Source of the DNA: Nocardioides allogilvus
GTDB lineage: Bacteria; Actinomycetota; Actinomycetes; Propionibacteriales; Nocardioidaceae
DNA length: 64,000 nt
Assembly (NCBI RefSeq): GCF_003047285.1
Contig: NZ_PZYX01000009.1
Location: forward strand, 62,001 to 126,000
Direction of reading: 5' to 3'
Position 1 is the stretch's first letter; each line of letters starts with the position of its first letter. Of the stretch, positions 55,201 through 62,380 are shown piece by piece. Below the pieces are notes generated by a model. It had not been told where the DNA came from and made no database searches. It worked only from the letters and a program-made list of their open reading frames with translations. Position numbers and translations under genes: made by a program.

Positions 55201-56376
55201 ATGACGAGGACCATCGACGGCGCGGCGATCGACGCCGTGCTTCGGCAGGGCGTGGACAACGGGGCGGTGCCGCACGTCGCCGCCATCGCCGCGGATGCCG
55301 ACGGCGTCTTCTACGAGGGTGGGGCTGGCGTGCGGATCGCCGGCGAGTCCGACGACCCGGTCGGGACGTCTACCCAGTTCCGGATCATGTCCATGACCAA
55401 GATGGTGTGCACCACCGCCGCCCTGCAGCAGAAGGAGCGGGGCGACCTCGACTTCGACGCCCCCGTCGCGGACTACGTGCCGGACTTCGCGGACGTGAGG
55501 GTCCTTGAAGGCTGGGACGGCGACGAGCCGATCCTGGTCGCTCCACGTACTCCGCCGACCGTCCACCAGCTTGTGACCCACACCAGCGGCTTGGGCTACT
55601 GGTTCTGGAACGACGACCTCGTGAAGTACGAAGCGGCGACCGGGATCCCCAACGTGGTGCCGGGCTCGATGGACGCCTTCAAGGCGCCCATGACCGCGCA
55701 CCCCGGCGAGAAGTTCGTCTACGGGATCAACACCGACTGGCTCGGCCGGGTCGTCGAGGCGGTGGCTGGGAAGCAGCTCGATGCGGTGATCGAGGAGGGC
55801 ATCGCCGGCCCCCTGGGCATGAGCAACACGACCTTCCACCCCAGCGACGCCCAGCGCGACAACGCGGTGACGGTCCACGTCAAGGGCGAGGACGGGTCGT
55901 GGGGCTCGGCCGGCAGCATCCTCAACCCCGAGCCCGACTGGTGGGCCGGCGGCCACGGCCTCTACTCCACCCCGCGCGACTACATCCGCTTCGAGCGCGC
56001 CCTGCTCCGCGGCGGGGAGCTCGACGGCACCCGCATCCTCGAGGAGGGCACCGTCGACGCGGCGTTCAGCAACCAGATCGGCGACCTCGACTTCCCCGCC
56101 GAGATCGCAACCGCCGACCCGGCGATCACCGACACGCTCCACGCCGGTCCCGGCTGGAAGTGGGGCTACGGCCTGATGCTCAACGGCGCCGACTCACCCG
56201 GCGGCCGCAAGGCAGGCAGCGGCGCCTGGGCCGGTCTGTTCAACACCCACTTCTTCATCGACCGGAGCACCGGGATCTGCGCCTCGATCTACACCAACTC
56301 GCTGCCCTTCATCACTGAGCATGAGGCCTGGAAGCTCTACGGCGACTTCGAGAAGGCGTTGTACACGGCACTCTGA
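55201..56376 (+). CDS. Serine hydrolase, beta-lactamase class C family
   Basis: A 391-residue penicillin-recognising-fold hydrolase without a signal peptide, so probably cytoplasmic. The active-site SxxK is SMTK in FRIMSMTKMVCTTAAL, the Tyr of YxN is in FVYGINTDWLGR, and HTSGLGY is the typical segment between. GHGLYSTPRDYIRFERALL and GWKWGYGLMLN, where a KTG-like third motif would be, follow. Intracellular members are esterases (EstB type) rather than true beta-lactamases. A ribosome binding site GAGGA precedes the ATG. With the divergent esterase next door it may belong to an ester-degrading locus. Confidence 0.85.
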   Translation: MTRTIDGAAIDAVLRQGVDNGAVPHVAAIAADADGVFYEGGAGVRIAGESDDPVGTSTQFRIMSMTKMVCTTAALQQKERGDLDFDAPVADYVPDFADVRVLEGWDGDEPILVAPRTPPTVHQLVTHTSGLGYWFWNDDLVKYEAATGIPNVVPGSMDAFKAPMTAHPGEKFVYGINTDWLGRVVEAVAGKQLDAVIEEGIAGPLGMSNTTFHPSDAQRDNAVTVHVKGEDGSWGSAGSILNPEPDWWAGGHGLYSTPRDYIRFERALLRGGELDGTRILEEGTVDAAFSNQIGDLDFPAEIATADPAITDTLHAGPGWKWGYGLMLNGADSPGGRKAGSGAWAGLFNTHFFIDRSTGICASIYTNSLPFITEHEAWKLYGDFEKALYTAL

Positions 56377-56927
56377 CCACCGGCTGAGTCACGCCACCGC
56401 TGGAGTCGTGGGGTAGCCGGAGCGAGCGCGGCGGTCGAAGCACAACGGTGCCGCTCCGGCCGCCGCGTAGTCCTCGATGCGTGTGATCGTGATGCGAAGT
56501 CGTGTTAGGTGTCGGCGTGCTGGGGCGGGTTGTAAGTCCGGCTGGCGTTGAGTGCGCGTACCGATGACGGATCGGTCACTGGCACGCTCCGCGAGCCGAT
56601 GGGCTTGTGGCCACGTTCCGTCCGGATCGTCGGGCGCACCGGAGTCGCGCCAAGTTTGGGGAACCCGGTGGGTGCCGCCGCCGCGTGCCGTCCCGGATGC
56701 GCGGCGATGACAGAGGCATGGTGCTCGCGCCATCGAGGACCCTGCCGGTTCGGCCCGCATCTCGCGTGGCGTCGCGACCCGGAACCCACGTAATGATGAG
56801 CCCAGATTCGACCGGTATCAGGGGTGAGTCGCCCCGCATTGCCTGCTGCCTCGGAATGGCGCCGCCCGGGTGCGTGTTTCACCCCCCGTCGGGCAATCCC
56901 CGGCGGACGACGACGAAGGAGAGACAC
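56377..56927. other. Gene-free region with a dispersed repeat
   Basis: About 550 bases. It holds one copy of the 24-base dispersed repeat (56577-56600, identical to 51951-51974) and the leader of the next gene with AAGGAGAG. Open frames here show no recognisable protein and lack codon bias of neighbours. Confidence 0.5.
56577..56600. repeat. Dispersed repeat, copy 2
   Basis: Identical over 24 bases to 51951-51974, including GCTCCGCGAGCCGAT. Surrounding sequence is different, so this is a dispersed element and not a large duplication. Confidence 0.8.
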
Positions 56928-57623
56928 ATGAGCAACATCCTGTTTGTGGTAACCGGATCGGACCACTGGACGCTCAAGGACGGCACGAAGCACCCCACGG
57001 GCTACTGGGCCGAGGAGCTCGTCGTCCCATTCCGCACCTTCACCGGTGAGGGACACGAGGTCAGCATCGCGACCCCAGGTGGGGTGCAGCCGGTAGTCGA
57101 CGCAGGCAGCCTCGCCGCCGAGATGAACGGGGGGCAGGAGCGCGCCGACGAGCTCGAGGCCGAGATCGGACGCATCGCTCAGCTCGCGCAGCCGCTCCGG
57201 CTCGAGGACGTGGACCCCGACGCCTACGACGCGGTCTTCTACCCCGGCGGCCACGGGCCCATGGAGGACCTCAGCTCTGATGAGACGTCCGCGCGCGTGC
57301 TGACCAGCACGCTGGCGTCGGGCAAGCCGCTGGGCATCGTCTGTCACGCGCCCGCCGCACTGTTGGCCACCGAAGACTCCGAGGGCGGGTCCCCCTTCGC
57401 CGGCTACCGCCTGACCGGGTTCACCAACACCGAGGAGTCCCAGGCCGGCCTGGCCGATGGCGCACCCTGGCTTCTTCAGGACCGCCTGATCGCGCTCGGC
57501 GCCGACTTCCAGGAGGGCGAGGCCTGGGCCCCGCACGTGGTGACCGACCGCAACCTCTACACCGGCCAGAACCCGGCGTCGTCCGGGCCGCTGGCCGAGC
57601 AGATCCTGACGGCCCTCCGCTGA
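56928..57623 (+). CDS. DJ-1/PfpI family protein (type 1 glutamine amidotransferase-like)
   Basis: A 231-residue protein of the Hsp31/YajL group. It begins MSNILFVVTGSDHWTLKDG, has TGYWAEELVVPFRTF and TPGGVQPVVD, the nucleophile elbow GIVCHAPAALL with the catalytic Cys followed by His, and FYPGGHGPMEDL. Relatives act as glyoxalase III, chaperone or deglycase-type stress proteins. The ATG at 56928 is preceded by GAAGGAGAG; the longer frame upstream is noncoding. It is alone on its strand between gene-free regions. Confidence 0.88.
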   Translation: MSNILFVVTGSDHWTLKDGTKHPTGYWAEELVVPFRTFTGEGHEVSIATPGGVQPVVDAGSLAAEMNGGQERADELEAEIGRIAQLAQPLRLEDVDPDAYDAVFYPGGHGPMEDLSSDETSARVLTSTLASGKPLGIVCHAPAALLATEDSEGGSPFAGYRLTGFTNTEESQAGLADGAPWLLQDRLIALGADFQEGEAWAPHVVTDRNLYTGQNPASSGPLAEQILTALR

Positions 57624-57922
57624 GCGGGACCTGCAGCGAGCGAATGGCAGGCCGCCACCCCACCCGGGGCGGCAGCCGGTCATCGCTGCACGCCAACGCC
57701 CCCGAGGTCTCGCGCGTCGGTTTCGACCCGCAAGGCCGACTCATCCGAGGATGTTGGTGCTCCCTGCTCCCTGGAGCCTGGGCAGTTCCGAAGACTCGGG
57801 CTGCACTGGGCTCCACCTTCATGGGCGCCGGAGCGCGGCAGCAGCGCTTCTGCGGCGCACTGGGGACGCCGCCCTCATGACGTCCCGATCGGCCCCTGGG
57901 CATGGGGAGCGTGCCGGTAGCC

Positions 57923-58000
57923 GATGGGCTCGCGGAGCGACCCGATGCGGGATGGGCTCGCGGAGCGACCCGATGCGGGATGGGCGCGCGGAGCGACGAG
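57923..58000. repeat. 28-bp tandem repeat, about 2.8 copies, of the dispersed palindrome family
   Basis: Units start at 57923, 57951 and 57979. The first two are identical over 28 bases and contain GGCTCGCGGAGCGACC; the third diverges after 7 bases. The core GCTC-GCG-GAGC matches the repeats at 51951, 56577 and 63412. The remaining 478-base gap between the PfpI and uppP genes shows nothing else convincing. Confidence 0.85.
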
Positions 58001-58101
58001 CCGTTACGGCGAGGTCACCCCAACCCTGAGCCCAAACGCCACGAGGGCCGTGCCGCTCGGTGCCACCCTCCTCGGTTTGAAGATTCCGGACCAAGGACGA
58101 G

Positions 58102-58941
58102 TCACGTGGCGCTGACCAGGCCTGTCAGCAGTCCCCCGACGAGCACCGCTGCCAATCCCAACCGGTAGGGGACGAAGACGGTGATCGGGTGTCCGGCCAC
58201 GAGGCGGAGTAGCCACGCAATTGATACGTAGGCCACGACGAAGCTCACCGCCGTCGCCACCACGGTGGGCCACCAGCCGACGGTGGTGGAGATCTGCGAG
58301 GCCGTGATTAGCCCCTCGTAGGCGCCGGCCGCGACCAGCGCTGGAATGGACAAGAAAAACGACACCCGGGTGGCAGTGACCCTGTCCAGTCCAAGAAAGA
58401 GCCCTGCGCTGATGGTGGCTCCGGAACGAGAAACCCCCGGCACCAGCGCCACGCACTGGACAATCCCGATCACCACCGCATCGCGCACGGTGAGGTCGCG
58501 GCCCGCTTGCCCGCGCCGCGGGGAAGACCGCTCCGCCAAGACCATGACGAAGCTCCACGCCACGAGTGCGACGGCCACGACCCACAGGGAGCGTAGGGGG
58601 CCGGCGACCAGGTCCTTGGCGAGCAAGCCCACGACACCGATCGGGACGGACCCCGCAATGACGCACCAGGCCATCCGGTACTCGGGTCGGTGCCGCTCCC
58701 CGGGCACGACAAGTCCCCGACACCACGCCACCGCCAGTGTGCGGATGTCGGTGCGAAAGTAGACGAGAACCGCAGCGATTGCCCCGACCTGAATGAGAGC
58801 GGTGAAGGCGGTGACGCCGGGGTCATCAACCGGCAACCCGAGCAGCTCCTCGGCGATCGTGAGATGGCCGGTGCTCGAGATCGGCAGGAACTCCGTGACC
58901 CCCTCGACGATGCCCAGCAGCACCGCCTCCCACAAGTTCAC
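58102..58941 (-). CDS. uppP: Undecaprenyl-diphosphatase (BacA/UppP)
   Basis: A 279-residue membrane enzyme that removes a phosphate from undecaprenyl pyrophosphate, recycling the lipid carrier of cell-wall synthesis. The N-terminal motif GIVEGVTEFLPISSTGHL and PGVSRSGATISAGLFLGLDR are the two BacA signatures, with the catalytic Glu and Arg/Ser intact. There are about eight hydrophobic helices. The GTG at 58941 overlaps the PAP2 gene stop (GTGA), so translation is coupled. It is the last gene of a fluoride-linked operon; overexpression in some bacteria confers bacitracin resistance. Most genomes have another uppP copy, so this one may be specialised. Confidence 0.95.
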   Translation of the reverse strand: MNLWEAVLLGIVEGVTEFLPISSTGHLTIAEELLGLPVDDPGVTAFTALIQVGAIAAVLVYFRTDIRTLAVAWCRGLVVPGERHRPEYRMAWCVIAGSVPIGVVGLLAKDLVAGPLRSLWVVAVALVAWSFVMVLAERSSPRRGQAGRDLTVRDAVVIGIVQCVALVPGVSRSGATISAGLFLGLDRVTATRVSFFLSIPALVAAGAYEGLITASQISTTVGWWPTVVATAVSFVVAYVSIAWLLRLVAGHPITVFVPYRLGLAAVLVGGLLTGLVSAT

Positions 58942-59624
58942 CACCCGCTCCCGGAGGACGTGACCCGGAGGAGCAGCAGCCACCCCGCCAGAGCGATGCA
59001 CAGCCCCAGCAGGTTTCCGGCGACGACATCGCTGAGGTAGTGGACACCCAAGAAGATCCGGTCCACCGAGATCACAAGGTAGACCAGCAGAGCGAGCAGC
59101 ACGACCAGCTGCCGACTCCATCCCGGACCCATCATCGCCAGCGCCACGAGGATCACCGCGGCCGCGAAGGTCCCTGCCATCGCGGCATGCCCCGAGGGGT
59201 AGGACAAACTGTGCTCGACCGCGATCGGCTCGAGCCACTCCGGGCGCGGGCGGCTGAGCAGGAGCTTGGTCGAGGGGGCGATGACGTTCTCGGTCACGGT
59301 GACGGCGACGAGCCACGCCGCCAAGCACCAGTTGCGCTTCCGGGCCAGCAGCAGCGGGAGAAGCACCAGCGCGAGAAGCACCAGCACCGCACGCAGGACC
59401 ATCGGCTGCCCGTAGGTCGCCACCGCGACCCAGAACGAGCTTCGACCGGCGTGGCCCCAGGTGGAGTGGTAGCCCCAGTCAGCGACCGTCTGGTCGAGCC
59501 GCGCGAGCTGCTCCGAGCCCACGGCCAACGCGATGGTCAGCACGCACAGCAGGACGGCCGCGACAGCCAGCAGCCATCTCACCCAGCGCGGCCGCGGTCC
59601 TCGGACCGGCGTCACCTCGCTCAC
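58938..59624 (-). CDS. PAP2 superfamily membrane phosphatase
   Basis: A 228-residue lipid-phosphate phosphatase with about six helices. The three PAP2 motifs are complete: KLLLSRPRPEW, YPSGHAAMAG and RIFLGVHYLSDVVAG (Arg and His in the third are catalytic). Relatives dephosphorylate phosphatidic acid, undecaprenyl pyrophosphate or phosphatidylglycerol phosphate. The GTG at 59624 overlaps crcB by 4 bases; the longer frame upstream is out of phase with codon use. It stands between crcB and uppP in one transcript. Confidence 0.92.
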   Translation of the reverse strand: MSEVTPVRGPRPRWVRWLLAVAAVLLCVLTIALAVGSEQLARLDQTVADWGYHSTWGHAGRSSFWVAVATYGQPMVLRAVLVLLALVLLPLLLARKRNWCLAAWLVAVTVTENVIAPSTKLLLSRPRPEWLEPIAVEHSLSYPSGHAAMAGTFAAAVILVALAMMGPGWSRQLVVLLALLVYLVISVDRIFLGVHYLSDVVAGNLLGLCIALAGWLLLLRVTSSGSGW

Positions 59625-59992
59625 AGGAGCGCGGCCGTCATGGCGTACCCGCCGGCGCACGCGCCCAGACCGATCGCCAGGCTCGCGAGGCAGTTCAACC
59701 CCGCGGCGAGGACCGAGCCTTCCTCGAGCAACCGGACGGTCTCGAACCCGAAGGTGGAGAACGTGGTGAGGGCACCGCAGAACCCGGTGCCGACCAAGGC
59801 CAACACCCACGACGGCACCCCAGCGCCGGTCACCGCAGCCGCCGTGACGCCCAAGACCAGCGAGCCGGTCATGTTGACGGTGAAGGTTCCCCACGGGAAG
59901 ACGCTGTCGTGGCGGGACTGGACGACCAGGTCGGTGAGGTAGCGCAACGGAGCGCCGATAGCGCCACCCAGCAGCACCATCGCAACTGTCAT
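59621..59992 (-). CDS. crcB: Fluoride channel subunit CrcB/FluC
   Basis: A 123-residue protein with four helices, normal length for the family. It has GGAIGAPLRYLTD, FPWGTFTVNMTGSLVLG with the pore-lining Asn, and FCGALTTFSTFGFE (the TTFSTF motif with Phe residues of the fluoride path). The ATG at 59992 and the DUF190 stop overlap as ATGA. A second, longer crcB gene lies two genes upstream; in actinobacteria and Firmicutes two such proteins may form a heterodimeric channel. The channel exports fluoride. Confidence 0.95.
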   Translation of the reverse strand: MTVAMVLLGGAIGAPLRYLTDLVVQSRHDSVFPWGTFTVNMTGSLVLGVTAAAVTGAGVPSWVLALVGTGFCGALTTFSTFGFETVRLLEEGSVLAAGLNCLASLAIGLGACAGGYAMTAALL

Positions 59993-60356
59993 CGCCGGTC
60001 CTCCCCCGGGCCGGCCGGGCCGGCTGGTCCTCTGCCCGCGTAGCGGATGACCTCGACCGGCTCCACGATCACCATGCCCTCGAGCTCCAGCCGCTCCAGC
60101 TCGGGGAAGCCACGAATCTGCTCGTCGGTGTCCACGATGACCACCGCGACAGGCGGGTCCTTGCGGAGCGACCACACCTGGGGGTGTGGATGTGGTTCGA
60201 CTTGCCGAACCCCTCGATGCCACGAAAGGCGCTGGCCCCGTCCAGCCCGGCCCGGTGCGCCAAATGCACGATCTCGGTGTAAACGGGATGGTGGTGCACC
60301 TGGTCGGACTCCCCCACCATGATCGTCAGCCTGCTCGCTGGACCCCGCAGCGTCAT
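59989..60356 (-). pseudogene. DUF190 protein between two crcB genes, frameshifted
   Basis: About 122 residues if one base is added. The frame from ATG 60356 reads [39 protein letters not shown] and then loses sense; the continuation [20 protein letters not shown] is in another frame. DUF190 is a family of PII-like fold proteins often linked to fluoride channels. Adding one C to the run at 60180-60184 (G run on the plus strand) joins the two parts. Start and stop overlap the crcB genes on both sides. Whether the break is real or an assembly error is unclear. No motif beyond the GRIEGFG pattern is interpretable. Confidence 0.8.
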
Positions 60357-60925
60357 CGGTTCCTCACCTCGTCATCGTCGTGCGCGAACATGGAAGACTC
60401 GGGAGGTGCTGGATGTCGGGGTCGTGACCGTCTCGGCCTGAGTGCGATCAACCGTGCGGAGGCGATCCCGGCCCAGACGGCGAGCAGGCCGGCCAGGAGG
60501 GACCCTCCTAGATATGCGAACGCGGTGAGGACCTGTCCTTCGCCGAGCAGGAGGCGTGCGTCGAGCATGTAGGTCGAAAAGGTGGTGTAGCCACCGAGGA
60601 GGCCGACGCCCAGGAACGGGCGCACGTACCGCTGCGACGGCCACACGTCCAGCACGAACACCATCAGCACGCCGAGCGCGAACCCACCAGAGACGTTCTC
60701 AACGAAGGTCCCCCACGCGAACTCGGTCCCGGACCATGGGAGGAGCTCACCGACACCCCAACGTGCCAGGCTCCCCAGTGCACCGCCGGCGCTGATGGCG
60801 AGCAGCACGTCCCACTGCGACGTGAATAAGGAAGGCAACCGGTGGACCGTGCCGGTGAGCCTGTCACCGGACGTATCGGGATCGATCGGCAGATCGCCGA
60901 CGTCGGGGTCACTATTTTCGGGCAC
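60353..60925 (-). CDS. crcB: Fluoride channel subunit CrcB/FluC, long form
   Basis: A 190-residue CrcB protein with a hydrophilic N-terminal extension of about 45 residues and a basic C-terminal tail. The core shows [38 protein letters not shown] with the conserved Asn, and [18 protein letters not shown], all matching the fluoride channel family. The GTG at 60925 is preceded by GGAG five bases upstream, and that GGAG lies inside a hairpin of the leader. It is the first gene of crcB-DUF190-crcB-PAP2-uppP. The longer N-terminus relative to the other crcB fits a heteromeric pair. Confidence 0.92.
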   Translation of the reverse strand: MPENSDPDVGDLPIDPDTSGDRLTGTVHRLPSLFTSQWDVLLAISAGGALGSLARWGVGELLPWSGTEFAWGTFVENVSGGFALGVLMVFVLDVWPSQRYVRPFLGVGLLGGYTTFSTYMLDARLLLGEGQVLTAFAYLGGSLLAGLLAVWAGIASARLIALRPRRSRPRHPAPPESSMFAHDDDEVRNR

Positions 60926-60931
60926 ACGAAC

Positions 60932-60997
60932 TCCTACCTGTCTCAGGTAGGGACTGTTGGTGGCCTGCCGCCACGGTTGTCGGCGAGCCCCACCGCC
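60932..60997 (-). promoter_or_regulatory. Leader resembling a fluoride riboswitch with SD-covering hairpin
   Basis: Reading 5' to 3' on the minus strand: GGCG (60997-60994), GT, GGGGCT (60991-60986), CGCC (60985-60982), GACAACC, GTGGC-GGCAG-GCCAC, CAAC, AGTCCC (60955-60950), then CCTACCTG-AGA-CAGGTAGG (60951-60933) and GAG before the start. GGCG can pair with CGCC as the pseudoknot, GGGGCT with AGTCCC as P1 (five pairs and a G-U), and GTGGC/GCCAC as P3, in the same order as the fluoride riboswitch. P1 and the last hairpin share two bases, so they compete. Two highly conserved segments differ (GTG for AUG, CAAC for UGAU), so the match is imperfect. Confidence 0.55.
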
Positions 60998-61010
60998 ATC
61001 GTGTGCGCTC

Positions 61011-61016
61011 ATGCTA
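61011..61016 (-). promoter_or_regulatory. -10 element of the crcB operon promoter
   Basis: TAGCAT on the minus strand. A start about seven bases downstream (near 61004) would put the riboswitch-like fold at the very 5' end of the RNA, as in known fluoride riboswitches. No -35 was recognised. Confidence 0.4.
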
Positions 61017-61205
61017 ACCAACTGCGACACTCACCGGCGAACCCGGACACCCCGAACACATCAGCGCGGACCGCCCAGCGTTTGGGATCCCCGACGATCA
61101 CGCCGAAGGGTCGGGCCATGTTGGGCCAGGTTGGGCGCAGGAGTGCCCGAACCACACGACCCACCCACCGCGGGGTTGGTCGAACCGACCACCACCCCTT
61201 GCCCG

Positions 61206-62267
61206 TCATGCGCCGGTGAGCTGTACGCCGGCGTAGGCGACCCCCGCGACGAGGACCCATGACATGAGGCCGAGCACCAGCGCGCGGCCTCCGGTGCGCC
61301 GCAGCACCGGGAGGTGGATCCCGGTGCCCAGACCGACCAGGGCTGCGGCGAGCAAGACCTCCTGGAGGACCTTCGCGCCGTGCAGGACCGGGTCGGGCAG
61401 GAGCCCGGTGCTCGCGACGGCGATCGCTGCCAGGAAGCCGGCGACGAACAGGGGAAGCAGCGGTGGGCGGCGCCCCGTCGCCGCCGCGGGAGTGCGACGC
61501 CGCAGCGCAACGGCGGTCCCGGCGACCAGCGGGGCGAGGAGCACGACGCGGCTGAGCTTGACGACGACCGCGGTCGTCAGGGCTCCCGGTACGCGGTCGG
61601 CTGTCGCGACGGTCTGGCCCACGTCGTGCACGCTTGCGCCGACCCAGCTGCCGAACGCAGCAGGGTCGAGCCCGAGGGGCTCACGAAGCAGCGGGAGCAG
61701 CACGATGGCCAGGCTCCCGCACAACGTGACGAGCGCGATTGCGACCGCCGTGTCGTCCTCGTCCCCGCCGGCGACCTCCTCCATCGCGGCGACGGCGGAG
61801 GCGCCGCAGATCGAGAAGCCGGTGGCGACGAGCAGGGACCGGGCCGGCGGCACACCCAGCAGCCGCCCAAGCAGGCGCGTTCCGGTGAACGTGACCGTGA
61901 CGGTGGTGACCACGACGAGGGCACCGCGCGGCCCCAGGTCGAGCAGCTGTTGCAGCCCCAGCTGCAGGCCAAGCAGCACGACGGCCAGGCGCAGGAACCG
62001 GTGTGAGGCGACGTGGGTGCCGACGTGCAGGGAGGGGTGGTGCAGCCCGATGTTGACCGCGAGCGCGCCGATGACCACAGCGACGGTGGAGGGGTTCACC
62101 GCTGGGACCAAGGCATGCACGCCGAACGCGACGCCGGTGGCGGTTGCGACGGCGAGCAACCCAGGTACCGGACTGCGGTGCCCGGGCTCGGGAGTGGGCG
62201 GGCAGGACGGGCGGCAGCGGCTGCCGGTGCGGTGTCGGTGGACAGGGGCTTCGTGGGCCGTGGTCAC
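61206..62267 (-). CDS. YeiH family putative anion (sulfate/sulfite) exporter
   Basis: A 353-residue membrane protein with about ten helices of the YeiH/PSE family (conserved hypothetical 698). NIGLHHPSLHVGTHVAS, FSICGASAVAAMEEVAGGD and GASVHDVGQTVATADRV are characteristic, the latter in the pore-like half. The GTG at 62267 is chosen since GGAG lies seven bases upstream; ATG 62273 is possible. Members are paired with LysR regulators and linked to sulfite or taurine metabolism. The gene is divergent from such a regulator. Function is inferred from family and context. Confidence 0.85.
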   Translation of the reverse strand: MTTAHEAPVHRHRTGSRCRPSCPPTPEPGHRSPVPGLLAVATATGVAFGVHALVPAVNPSTVAVVIGALAVNIGLHHPSLHVGTHVASHRFLRLAVVLLGLQLGLQQLLDLGPRGALVVVTTVTVTFTGTRLLGRLLGVPPARSLLVATGFSICGASAVAAMEEVAGGDEDDTAVAIALVTLCGSLAIVLLPLLREPLGLDPAAFGSWVGASVHDVGQTVATADRVPGALTTAVVVKLSRVVLLAPLVAGTAVALRRRTPAAATGRRPPLLPLFVAGFLAAIAVASTGLLPDPVLHGAKVLQEVLLAAALVGLGTGIHLPVLRRTGGRALVLGLMSWVLVAGVAYAGVQLTGA

Positions 62268-62335
62268 AGGCATTCTCCTTCGTCGGTACTTCCAGCCTGC
62301 GCCGGCAGACGGGCGCTCGGTAGACATCCTGGATC

Positions 62336-62347
62336 GATGACGTCATC
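62336..62347. promoter_or_regulatory. Palindrome in the yeiH-lysR intergenic region
   Basis: GATGACGTCATC, a perfect 12-bp palindrome 33 bases upstream of the LysR start. Probable binding site for the regulator; it lies upstream of TAGAGT (62369-62374), the -10 for the leaderless LysR gene. Confidence 0.5.
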
Positions 62348-62368
62348 CACCGGACTGATGGCGGGCTC

Positions 62369-62374
62369 TAGAGT
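62369..62374 (+). promoter_or_regulatory. -10 element of the LysR-type gene
   Basis: TAGAGT ends 6 bases before the ATG at 62381, the leaderless pattern seen at other genes of this window. Confidence 0.55.
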
Positions 62375-62380
62375 GGGTCG

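Noticed and set aside
56389..56760. 123-residue minus-strand frame in the gap after the beta-lactamase-like gene
   Set aside because: No recognisable motif, poor codon pattern and overlap with a dispersed repeat.
58942..59328. N-terminal extension of uppP
   Set aside because: It overlaps the PAP2 gene in another frame. The coupled GTG at 58941 fits the operon.
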